A stretch of 40,287 nt of DNA from NCBI GenBank assembly GCA_001919865.1, contig MNIR01000086.1, positions 17,816 through 58,102 on the forward strand, given 5' to 3'. The position numbers and the translations under genes are program-made. The stretch is from Gemmatimonadetes bacterium 13_1_20CM_4_69_16. Lineage in GTDB: Bacteria > Gemmatimonadota > Gemmatimonadetes > Gemmatimonadales > GWC2-71-9. Of the stretch, positions 17,920 to 24,949 are shown piece by piece; positions within the stretch are counted from its first letter, which is position 1; every line of letters begins with the position of its first letter. Below the pieces are notes generated by a model. It saw only the letters and a list, made by a program, of their open reading frames with translations, was not told the origin of the DNA and searched no databases.

Positions 17920-18342
17920 GTGACCCTCCCCTTCCCTTCGCGCGAGTGGGTGGGTGCGTATGGCGCGGCCATCAACGCGAGCGAAAGCTACCGGACCGCG
18001 TCCACCCAGTGGACCCACGGCGCCGTGGCGCTCGTGGTGAACCGTCAGCCGGAGATCGGGATCGCCGAGCCGGTGGGAATCTGGCTCGACTTGGATCGCG
18101 GTACGTGTCGTGCGGCGAAGCTCGTCTCCCAGACCGAGGCCGAGCAGGCGCCGTTCGTCATCACCGGGGACTACAGCCAGTGGAAGCGGGTGATCCGCAA
18201 AGAGCTCGGACCGATCGCCGGGATCATGCAGCGCAAGCTGGCGCTCAAGGGATCGCTGCCAATCGTGGTGCGGTTCGTGAAGTCGGCGGAAGAGCTCGTG
18301 CAAGCCGCGACGCAGGTGCCGACGAAGTTCCTGGACGAGTGA
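17920..18342 (+). CDS. SCP2 sterol-binding-domain-like protein
   Basis: 140 residues from GTG 17920, one base after the previous stop. The fold pattern resembles SCP2: alternating beta strands (GAVALVVNRQPEIGIAEPVGIWLDLDRG), then a segment FVITGDYSQWKRVIRKELGPIAGIMQRKLALKG that matches the common SCP2 motif (I-x-G-x-x-x-x-W-x-x-L/V and G-K/R-L-x-L-x-G), and a helical end. Such proteins bind lipids or CoA-linked hydrophobic ligands. The ligand and role here are unknown. The gene is followed within 5 bases by repeat element B, which separates it from the convergent gene. Confidence 0.7.
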   Translation: MTLPFPSREWVGAYGAAINASESYRTASTQWTHGAVALVVNRQPEIGIAEPVGIWLDLDRGTCRAAKLVSQTEAEQAPFVITGDYSQWKRVIRKELGPIAGIMQRKLALKGSLPIVVRFVKSAEELVQAATQVPTKFLDE

Positions 18343-18346
18343 AAAC

Positions 18347-18411
18347 CGTCAGCCGTCTGCGATCAGCGCATCCGAGCCGAAGCGCTGACGGCTGATGGCT
18401 GACAGCTGATG
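18347..18411. repeat. Element B: heptamer tandem repeat with inverted arm
   Basis: Four sense heptamers (GCTGACG, GCTGATG, GCTGACA, GCTGATG; 18384-18411) face three antisense heptamers in the same 7-base register (CGTCAGC, CGTCTGC, GATCAGC; 18347-18367). TCAGCGC 18363-18369 can pair with GCGCTGA 18382-18388, and GTCAGCC 18348-18354 with GGCTGAC 18397-18403. It fills the gap between convergent genes and ends 3 bases before the minus-strand stop codon (18415-18417), so it may act as a two-way terminator, though no T-run follows. Confidence 0.75.
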
Positions 18412-18414
18412 GCG

Positions 18415-19122
18415 CTACAGATTTCGCAGTATCTTCTCTTGCGTCGCGACGTGCGGAAAGAACACCCGATCGCTCAGACGGTTGAAGGCGACCCGGAGCG
18501 TGGGGAATCGCTGGGCGGCAGTGCGGTAGATGTCGGCCACCCCGAAACGGGCCGCGAGGCGGTGCTCGGCGGCGAGCCGGTAGCCCTGGCGACCGAGCTC
18601 GTCGTAGTAGGGGAGATCCGGGCCCCCTTGGCGGCTGTGCCGGGATTCGACGTAGTCGGGGAAGAGGCCCGCCAGCCAGAGGCTGTAGTTGCCGAGATGC
18701 ACACGCAGCAGGAACCCGCGCTCCCCGGTGTCGTCCATTCCGGTCAGCTCGCCGACCATGTCGACCAGGTAACGGTACGTCTGGTCGTCGGCGCGCCGGA
18801 GGCGTGCATGACGGTCGTGGTCGCCGAACTCGAGCACCAGCGCGGCGAGGTAGTCGGCGAGCTCGCGGTCCGTCACGCCGGAGGCGAGCAGGGTATGCCG
18901 CACCGCCACGTAGGCGAACAACGCCGCCGAGGGTACCACGAGGCTGCGGATCAGGAGCAGCGCCTCCAGCAGGCCCGGCTCATCGAGCAACGGGTCGGGG
19001 CCCTGTTCGAGCAGCAGGCGCTCGTAGCGCGCGCGGCGCACCGCGTCGCCCCGAGCCAGGGCCAGCGCAATGAGCCTGAAGTCCTGCGCCCGCAGGCGAC
19101 CACGGACGTTCGCCAGGATCAT
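18415..19122 (-). CDS. Conserved alpha-helical protein of unknown function
   Basis: 235 residues from ATG 19122. The start is supported by GGGAGG (complement of 19130-19135) 7 bases upstream; the frame remains open much further but into the histidine kinase. No signal and no certain membrane helix; one hydrophobic stretch (ALLLIRSLVVPSAALFAYVAVRH) near residues 65-87 could be buried or membrane-bound. Distinct segments are YRYLVDMVGELTGMDDTGE, FLLRVHLGNYSLWLAGLFP, and DLPYYDELGRQGYRLAAEH near the C-terminal third. I do not recognise the family. Its start codon overlaps that of the divergently transcribed histidine kinase (CATG), so the two could be co-regulated. Confidence 0.7.
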   Translation of the reverse strand: MILANVRGRLRAQDFRLIALALARGDAVRRARYERLLLEQGPDPLLDEPGLLEALLLIRSLVVPSAALFAYVAVRHTLLASGVTDRELADYLAALVLEFGDHDRHARLRRADDQTYRYLVDMVGELTGMDDTGERGFLLRVHLGNYSLWLAGLFPDYVESRHSRQGGPDLPYYDELGRQGYRLAAEHRLAARFGVADIYRTAAQRFPTLRVAFNRLSDRVFFPHVATQEKILRNL

Positions 19123-21079
19123 GCCCAAACCTCCCTCTAACGCTGTTACACCACGCGCCGCGGTCGAGTTGCTAGCGCGACTGACCACACTCTCCCAGGA
19201 GCTCGCCGGCGCCTTCCGGCCAGCGACCGTCGTGGAGGTCGTCGCACGCACGCTGGGCGAGATTCTCCAGCCCGACCGTCTGTGCGTCATCCTACTAGAC
19301 GCCGAGACGAACCGGCTCGCCGTGACCCACGACACCAACCCGGTCCCCGCCCGCACGGACGACCCGCTGCTGCAGCTGGCACTGCGGCGCGGCCCCCTCG
19401 CGTTCCCGCGGAACGTGCAGGAGGAAGCGCGCCGCCGGGGCGCCGACCTGACCGACCCACCACCCGGGTCCTGGATCGGCGCTCCGCTCGTCGCCGCCGG
19501 GCGCGCGGTGGGCGCGGTGTCGCTCGCGAGCGACCGTCCAGGGAGCCTCGGCGAGGCGGAGCTGACGCTGGTCACCGCCGTGCTGGCCCAAGCCGCCATC
19601 GCGCTCGAGAACGCCCGACTCGTCGAGCTCCTCTCCTCCGCGAAGCGCGAGTGGGAGAAGACGGTCGATGCGATCACCCAGGCTATCTGCATCGTCGACG
19701 CGCACGGCATGGTGCGTCGCGCCAATCGCGTCTTCGCCGAGCTCATCCAGGTGGCGGTCACCGCGATCCCGGGCCGCCCCTGGATCGGGTTGCTGCCGCC
19801 GGCGTGGTCGGACGCGGTGGCCCGCGCGCTCGCAGAGCCCACGGCGACCCAGACCGAGATCCGCCACGGCGATCGGTCGCTGTCCTTCACGGTGATCCCC
19901 ATGGCCGAGCCGGGCGCCGCCGTGCTCGTGTTCGAAGACCAAACGGAGCGACGCCGCCTGCAGGAGCAGCTCATACAGTCTGAGAAGATGTCGGCCATCG
20001 GTCAACTGATCGCGGGCGTCGCCCACGAACTGAACAACCCCCTCGCGTCGGTGGTGGGGTTCTCGGACTTCCTCGCCGAAGGCGGGGAGATCCCGCCGCG
20101 CCTGGCCGAGCCGCTGCAGGTGATCCGCCAGGAGGCCGAGCGGGCCGCGACGATCGTCAAGAACCTGCTGTCGTTCGCCCGCAGCCAGGAGGGTGAGCGC
20201 AAGCTGCAGCCGATCGGCGCGATCCTCGAGTCCACGCTGGCGCTGCTGCGCAACCAGCTGATGGCGAACAAGGTCGAAGCGACGCTCGAGGTGGAACCGG
20301 GGCTCCCGGACGTCGAGGTGGACGGCAACCAGATCAAGCAGGTGTTCGTGAACCTCATCAACAACGCGAACCAGGCGATCGCGAGCGACGCCCCGAGCGG
20401 CCGCATCTGGGTCGCCGCGAAGCCGCAGCGCGCGGGGGCAGGGGTCGCCGTAAGCATCACGGACTCGGGGCCCGGGATGGCGGAAGAGATCGCTGCGCAC
20501 GTGTTCGAGCCGTTCTTCACGACCAAGGGCGAGGGCGAGGGGACGGGGCTGGGGCTGTCGATCTGCCAGGGGATCCTGAAGGAGCACGGCGGGCGCATCA
20601 CGCTCGACACCAAGCCGGGCGGGGGCGCGACGTTCACGGTCGAGCTCCCCGGCGGCGCGCAGGCCCCGCTCGCCCCGGCCCCCCTCGTGCCGCTAACTGA
20701 GGGGAAGCGACTGCGCATCCTAGTGGTGGACGACGAGCCGCACATCCTGTACTACATGCGCGCCACGCTCGAAAGCTGGGGGCACTCGGTGGAGGTGGCG
20801 AGCGACGGCGCGTACGCCCTGGAGCGCGCCATCGCGGGCGACTTCGACGTGATCATCTGCGACCTCCGGATGCCGCACCTCTCGGGACGGGAGATGTATC
20901 AGAAGCTCGCCCGCCAAGACCCGCGCGCGGCCGAGCGGATCATCTTCGCCACGGGCGACACGGTGCGGGGCGACACGCTGCAGTTCCTCGAGAGCCTCGG
21001 TCGGCCCTACCTCCACAAGCCCTTCACCCTCGCCGAGCTGCGCGCGGCGCTCAGTCACGCCGCCAACCAGCCCGCCTGA
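19121..21079 (+). CDS. Soluble hybrid sensor histidine kinase (GAF-PAS-HisKA-HATPase-REC)
   Basis: 652 residues from ATG 19121. Domain order: GAF (about 20-170), PAS (about 180-275), HisKA with H-box GVAHELNNPLASV (His302), HATPase_c with N-box NLINNANQAI, G1 TDSGPGM and G2 GTGLGLSI, then a C-terminal receiver domain (about 531-645) with acidic VVDDEP and phosphoacceptor Asp581 in ICDLRMP, and Lys633. No membrane segment is seen, so it senses something inside the cell. There is no separate response regulator nearby, so the phosphate must be passed elsewhere. The only clear ribosome site lies 2 bases from the ATG; TTG 19169 is a possible later start that would retain the whole GAF domain. Confidence 0.93.
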   Translation: MPKPPSNAVTPRAAVELLARLTTLSQELAGAFRPATVVEVVARTLGEILQPDRLCVILLDAETNRLAVTHDTNPVPARTDDPLLQLALRRGPLAFPRNVQEEARRRGADLTDPPPGSWIGAPLVAAGRAVGAVSLASDRPGSLGEAELTLVTAVLAQAAIALENARLVELLSSAKREWEKTVDAITQAICIVDAHGMVRRANRVFAELIQVAVTAIPGRPWIGLLPPAWSDAVARALAEPTATQTEIRHGDRSLSFTVIPMAEPGAAVLVFEDQTERRRLQEQLIQSEKMSAIGQLIAGVAHELNNPLASVVGFSDFLAEGGEIPPRLAEPLQVIRQEAERAATIVKNLLSFARSQEGERKLQPIGAILESTLALLRNQLMANKVEATLEVEPGLPDVEVDGNQIKQVFVNLINNANQAIASDAPSGRIWVAAKPQRAGAGVAVSITDSGPGMAEEIAAHVFEPFFTTKGEGEGTGLGLSICQGILKEHGGRITLDTKPGGGATFTVELPGGAQAPLAPAPLVPLTEGKRLRILVVDDEPHILYYMRATLESWGHSVEVASDGAYALERAIAGDFDVIICDLRMPHLSGREMYQKLARQDPRAAERIIFATGDTVRGDTLQFLESLGRPYLHKPFTLAELRAALSHAANQPA

Positions 21080-21084
21080 CCCCC

Positions 21085-22155
21085 GTGCGCGTCCTCCATG
21101 TCGACTCGGGACGCGTGTACCGGGGGGGCCAGAACCAGGTTCGCCTGCTGCTGCGCGAGCTGGCGCGGGAGCCGGACGTCGAGCAACGGCTCGTAACGCG
21201 GGCCGGGAGCGAGCTGGCGCGCCGGGTCGCGGCCGCCGGGATCGCCGTGTGCGAAGTCCCGTGGGCCATCGGGCTCGATCCGCGGGCATGGTGGAGGCTG
21301 CTGCTGCACGCGAGCGCCTTCCGACCGGACGTGATACACGCGCACGACGGCCACGCCCTCGGCCTCGCGATCTGGACGAAGCGGATGTGGGCGAGACGCT
21401 GGTTCGAGAACGACGCTGTGCCGCGCATCATCGCGACCCGGCGGGTGGCCTTCCCCGTCCGCCGGGCGAGCTCGCTGTTCCGGGCCGATTACGTCGTAGC
21501 GATCTCGCACGCCGTGCGGACCGCGCTCGTCGCGGCCGGCATACCCCCGGGCGAGATGAGCGTCGTTCCCTCGGGGATAGACCCCGCTGAGGTGCGCCTG
21601 GCGGCCACGTCCCCGTTCGGTCTGCGCGCGCGCCTCGGCCTCCCCGACGAGGCCCCGATCGCCGCGAACGTCGCCGCGCTCGAGCCGGCGAAGGACCAAG
21701 CGACCCTCGTCCGGGCGGCGCAAACGGCGCGCGCGCTCCGGCCGGACCTGCACTGGGTCATCGCGGGAACGGGCGACGAGCACCGCTCACTCGCCCAGCA
21801 AATCGGCGCGCTCGGCCTCGCCGACCGGGTACATCTGCTGGGGCAGGTGGACCTCGCGGACGCGCTGATCCGGGAGAGCGACGTGCTGGTCATGTCATCC
21901 CGTGAAGAGGGGCTCGGCAGCGTCGTGCTCCACGCGCTCGCGCTCGGCAAGCCCGTGGTCGCGACCCGCGCCGGCGGCCTCCCGGAGATCGTGCCCGAGC
22001 CATGGCTCGTGCCGGTCGGCGACGCGGGCGCGCTCGCGGCGACGGTCGTCCAAGCACTGGCTCATCCCTCCCCGTCCCCCTTCCCGCTTCCCCCGCAGTT
22101 CACGGCTGCGGCGATGGCCCACGGCGTCTTGGCCGTGTATCGCTCGCTGCTCTAG
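21085..22155 (+). CDS. Glycosyltransferase, GT4-type (GT-B fold)
   Basis: 356 residues from GTG 21085, five bases after the kinase stop. N-terminal acceptor lobe: HVDSGRVYRGGQNQVRLLLREL (a glycine-rich turn typical of GT4) and FRPDVIHAHDGHA. C-terminal donor lobe: VVPSGIDPAEV, HWVIAGTGDEHRSL, and the E-x7-E region SREEGLGSVVLHALALGKPVVATRAGGLPEIV (about 275-305), which binds the nucleotide sugar. The acceptor and sugar are unknown; roles in surface polysaccharide or glycolipid assembly are usual. A run of C-rich heptamers at 22065-22095 encodes HPSPSPFPLPP near the C terminus. A second glycosyltransferase follows 11 bases later. Confidence 0.9.
   Translation: MRVLHVDSGRVYRGGQNQVRLLLRELAREPDVEQRLVTRAGSELARRVAAAGIAVCEVPWAIGLDPRAWWRLLLHASAFRPDVIHAHDGHALGLAIWTKRMWARRWFENDAVPRIIATRRVAFPVRRASSLFRADYVVAISHAVRTALVAAGIPPGEMSVVPSGIDPAEVRLAATSPFGLRARLGLPDEAPIAANVAALEPAKDQATLVRAAQTARALRPDLHWVIAGTGDEHRSLAQQIGALGLADRVHLLGQVDLADALIRESDVLVMSSREEGLGSVVLHALALGKPVVATRAGGLPEIVPEPWLVPVGDAGALAATVVQALAHPSPSPFPLPPQFTAAAMAHGVLAVYRSLL
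22065..22095. repeat. C-rich heptamer run, single arm, inside the GT4 gene
   Basis: TCCCCCT (22075-22081), TCCCGCT (22082-22088) and TCCCCCG (22089-22095) follow a related TCCCTCCCCG. They make three in-register 7-base units in a loop of low constraint near the protein C terminus. No inverted partner is seen in the flanks, so this may be a half-element or chance. Confidence 0.4.
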
Positions 22156-22158
22156 ATT
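22129..22158 (+). promoter_or_regulatory. Possible promoter for the GT2-DUF3108 gene
   Basis: TTGGCC (22129-22134), 18-base spacer, TAGATT (22153-22158), then ATG 22167 after 8 bases. It overlaps the end and stop of the GT4 gene. Weak -35; offered because the -10 to ATG distance matches other genes in the window. Confidence 0.3.
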
Positions 22159-22166
22159 GCAGGGCC

Positions 22167-23714
22167 ATGATCTACGTCTGCGTTCCCGCGCACAACGAGG
22201 CCCACACGATCGGGCTCGTGCTGTGGAAGGTGCGGCAGGTATTCACCGCGTTCCCCCGCGAGTACCAGCTGCTCGTCGCCGACGACGGGTCGAACGACGG
22301 TACAGGGGCGGTGCTCGCCTCGTACGCCAAGGTGTTGCCGCTGACCGTGCTAACCCATCCAGCGCGACAGGGGTACGCCAAGAGCCTGGAGGAGCTGCTG
22401 CGCCTGGCCTTGCAGCGCACCGACCGCCCCAAACGGGACTGTGCCATCACGCTGCACGCCGACTTCGTGCACTCGCCGGAGACCATGGAGGAGATGGTGA
22501 AGCGAATCGAGTCGGGAGCCGACCTGATCGTGGCGGAGCTGGTGGAGCAGCGCGGCCGGGCTCCGCGCGCGCTGCGGCTGGCGCGTCGCTGGACGCCGCG
22601 GTTGCTGCGCGTGCCAGGCGTGAAGGACACGGTGTCGGGCTTCTGCGCGCTGCGGCTCATCGTGCTGCGTCAGGCGCTGGGGGGAGCGGGGGGGGTTGGG
22701 GGGGCGAGACGCGACGGGGCCCCGCTGCTCGCGACGGACGGCTGGTGCGCCAGCGCCGAGCTGCTGGCCCGGCTCGCCCCGCACGCCCGCCGCGTGGACG
22801 CCATACCCGCCGCGGCGCGCTACGATCTCGTGCAGCGTCCGTCCCGGGTGAAGCCGTGGCGCCAGCTGCTCGACGCGTGGCGGGCCCGCGCCGTCATCCG
22901 CGCCGCCCGCGCGTCGGTCGTCGTGCTGCTCTTCCTCGCGGGCGGGCTCGCCGGCCAATCCGACAGCACGCGCAGGGACTCGGCGCGGGCGGATTCGGGG
23001 CGCAGCGCAGCCGCGATCACGATCGGCGCCCTCGCCTCGGCCGTCCCCTTCCCCGTCGGGGAGCGCCTCGTGTACCAGGCGAAGTTCGGCCTCTTCAACG
23101 TCGGCACCGCTACCATGGAGGTCGCCGGGCTCGATACCGTCCGCGGTATTGAGACCGTGCACCTGGTGTTCAGCATCAGCGGCGGGGCGTTGTGGTACCA
23201 CATCGAGCAGAAGCTCGAGTCTTGGGTGGGTCGGGGCGACTTTCGCTCGCGCCGCTTCTGGAACCAGACGGAGGAGAAGGGAAAGGCGTGGGAGCGAAAG
23301 TTCGAGATCTACCCCGACTCCGGGTTCTACCGCGAGGCCGGGCGCGATACCACGGTGGCGACGGTGCCGGAGCCGCTCGATGACGCGGCGTTCCTGTACT
23401 GGATTCGCACCGTCCCGCTCGAGAAGGGAAAGCGCTACACCTACGACCGCTACTTCCGCACGGAGCGCAACCCCGTGATCGTCGAGGTGCTGAAACGCGA
23501 GCGGGTGAGCGTGGCCGGGAAGAAATGGAACGCGATCGTCATCCGTCCCCGCATCCCCAACGGTGGCGGCATCTTCGCGGAGCGGGCCGACGCGCGGATG
23601 TGGCTCTCGGACGACGACCGCCGCGTGATGCTGGCGCTGCAGTCGACGTTCTCCTTCGGCCAGGTCACGATGAAGCTCAAGGAGTACTCCGACCCTCCCG
23701 CGGGGCACCCATGA
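22167..23714 (+). CDS. Family 2 glycosyltransferase fused in one frame to a DUF3108 domain
   Basis: 515 residues with no internal stop. The first about 240 residues are a GT2-type GT-A fold: YVCVPAHNEAHTIGLVLWKV, VADDGSNDGTGAVL (nucleotide-sugar Asp), ITLHADFVHSPETM and DTVSGFCALRLIV. There is an unusual glycine stretch (LGGAGGVGGARR) encoded by three G-runs of 6, 8 and 7 at 22679-22704. A hydrophobic segment (SVVVLLFLAGGLAGQ, about residue 251-265) then leads to a C-terminal DUF3108 domain: PFPVGERLVYQAKFGLFNVG and ERADARMWLSDDDRRVMLAL. DUF3108 proteins are normally separate and exported with their own signal, which the hydrophobic segment resembles. Either this is a genuine membrane-spanning fusion, or a second start (for example GTG 22848) produces DUF3108 separately from the same frame. 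Confidence 0.8.
   Translation: MIYVCVPAHNEAHTIGLVLWKVRQVFTAFPREYQLLVADDGSNDGTGAVLASYAKVLPLTVLTHPARQGYAKSLEELLRLALQRTDRPKRDCAITLHADFVHSPETMEEMVKRIESGADLIVAELVEQRGRAPRALRLARRWTPRLLRVPGVKDTVSGFCALRLIVLRQALGGAGGVGGARRDGAPLLATDGWCASAELLARLAPHARRVDAIPAAARYDLVQRPSRVKPWRQLLDAWRARAVIRAARASVVVLLFLAGGLAGQSDSTRRDSARADSGRSAAAITIGALASAVPFPVGERLVYQAKFGLFNVGTATMEVAGLDTVRGIETVHLVFSISGGALWYHIEQKLESWVGRGDFRSRRFWNQTEEKGKAWERKFEIYPDSGFYREAGRDTTVATVPEPLDDAAFLYWIRTVPLEKGKRYTYDRYFRTERNPVIVEVLKRERVSVAGKKWNAIVIRPRIPNGGGIFAERADARMWLSDDDRRVMLALQSTFSFGQVTMKLKEYSDPPAGHP
22679..22704 (+). repeat. G-run cluster (6, 8 and 7 G) inside the GT2 gene
   Basis: Three long G-runs separated by AGC and TT lie on the coding strand. 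The runs are long enough to supply the four tracts of a quadruplex. They encode a glycine-rich loop (GGAGGVGG) not typical of GT2 cores. They may also be a sequencing or slippage-prone site. Confidence 0.45.
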
Positions 23715-24679
23715 CCGAGTATCGCGAGGCGGACTTCACGCGCCTCAAGACCGTCTCCATCGCTCAGCGCCCCAACAAAGTCGACCCGTCCCTCCTCGCG
23801 CATCCGCCCGGCCGCGACCAGAGTTTCGCCGCCTTCTGGCGCTCGCTCCCCGACATCCTCGCCGCGCGGGACCTGCGCTACGTGGCCGACCAGCTGGCGC
23901 GCGCCGCCGGCCGCCGGGCGGTCGTGGTGCTGCTCGGCGGTCACGTCATCAAGGTCGGCCTGGGCCCGCTGCTGCGCGCGCTGGTGGAACGAGGCGTGAT
24001 CACGCACCTCGCGATGAACGGCAGCGCCGCGATTCACGACTTCGAGCTGGCTGCCTACGGCGGCACGAGCGAAGACGTCGCGCGAGGGCTGGCGGACGGC
24101 ACGTTCGGAATGGCGGAGGAGACCGGGCGCGAGATGAATGCCGCGGTCGCCGAAGGCGCGCGGACCGGTCGCGGCATGGGGGAGGCGCTGGCCGAATACC
24201 TCAAGGGCCGGGGAAAGCTCGCCGCCCCCGATGTGTCGGTGCTGCTCGCCGCCGCCGCACGCGGGATTCCCGTGACGGTGCACGCCACCGTCGGGGCGGA
24301 CATCACGCACCAGCACCCCACAGCCGACGGGGCAGCGCTCGGCGCCACGAGCCATCGCGACTTCAAGCGGCTCGCCGCTTCGCTCCCCGCGCTCCAGGAC
24401 GGCGGCGTCGTGCTCAACCTCGGCAGCGCGGTCGTGATGCCCGAGGTGTTTCTCAAGGCCCTGACGGTCGCGCGCAACCTGAATGCGGGACAGCCGACCG
24501 GGTTCACCGCCTGCGATTGCGACATGCAGCGGCACTACCGGCCGCGGGTGAACGTGGTGGAGCGCCCCACGCTCGCGGGCGGCCGGGGCATCCAGCTCAC
24601 CGGCCACCACGAGATCCTGATCCCGCTATTGTGTTGGGCGGTGCTGGAGCAGCTTAGGCGTCCGCCGGGCGACCCTTGA
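23711..24679 (+). CDS. Conserved protein resembling the deoxyhypusine synthase superfamily
   Basis: 322 residues, ATG in an ATGA overlap with the upstream gene. A glycine-rich first part (VVVLLGGHVIKVGLGPLLRALVERGVITH) is followed by LAMNGSAAIHDFELAAYGGTSEDVARG, a pattern reminiscent of the deoxyhypusine synthase fold (a nucleotide-binding loop, then the I-H-D-F-E and T-S-E-D-V segment). The late part has LNLGSAVVMPEVFLKALTVARN and HYRPRVNVVERPTLAGGRG with TGHHEILIPLL. Bacteria have no hypusinated eIF5A, so bacterial relatives usually serve polyamine metabolism or are uncharacterised. I see no clear catalytic lysine of the DHS type, so the function is unproved. The gene end overlaps the convergent small gene by 26 bases. 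Confidence 0.6.
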   Translation: MTEYREADFTRLKTVSIAQRPNKVDPSLLAHPPGRDQSFAAFWRSLPDILAARDLRYVADQLARAAGRRAVVVLLGGHVIKVGLGPLLRALVERGVITHLAMNGSAAIHDFELAAYGGTSEDVARGLADGTFGMAEETGREMNAAVAEGARTGRGMGEALAEYLKGRGKLAAPDVSVLLAAAARGIPVTVHATVGADITHQHPTADGAALGATSHRDFKRLAASLPALQDGGVVLNLGSAVVMPEVFLKALTVARNLNAGQPTGFTACDCDMQRHYRPRVNVVERPTLAGGRGIQLTGHHEILIPLLCWAVLEQLRRPPGDP

Positions 24680-24872
24680 TCATCTCGCGGATCTTGTCCG
24701 CGGTGCTGGGGCTGACGACACGCAGCACGAGATACAGAATGAAGCCGATGGCGGCGAGCTTGAGGATCCACAGGGCGAGGCCGAACAGACCGCCGAGGAT
24801 GCCGAAAAAGATGTTGAGCGCCACGAACGCCAGAGCGGCGAAGATGGCGAAGCCGAGGACGCTACGGAACAT
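24654..24872 (-). CDS. Small membrane protein of 72 residues
   Basis: Start ATG 24872, with Shine-Dalgarno GGAGG (complement of 24881-24885, 8 bases away); the frame is open further upstream but across the divergent gene. Two hydrophobic helices occupy residues about 3-24 (VLGFAIFAALAFVALNIFF) and 26-53 (LGGLFGLALWILKLAAIGFILYLVLRVV). A basic cytoplasmic tail with DKIREMIKGRP follows. It looks like a two-helix membrane protein without a known family. The gene is convergent with the DHS-like gene (26-base overlap of ends) and divergent from the amine oxidase gene (77 bases between starts). Confidence 0.65.
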   Translation of the reverse strand: MFRSVLGFAIFAALAFVALNIFFGILGGLFGLALWILKLAAIGFILYLVLRVVSPSTADKIREMIKGRPADA

Positions 24873-24949
24873 GGGTGTTTCCTCCAGGATACCCGACGCT
24901 CGGGCCGTACGTCGGAATGTAGCTGCGGGTTTCACTGGAGCGCCAGCGC

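Noticed and set aside
18412-18420. Rho-independent terminator at element B
   Set aside because: A stem can form, but no run of T follows on either strand, so I list it only as a repeat with possible terminator activity.
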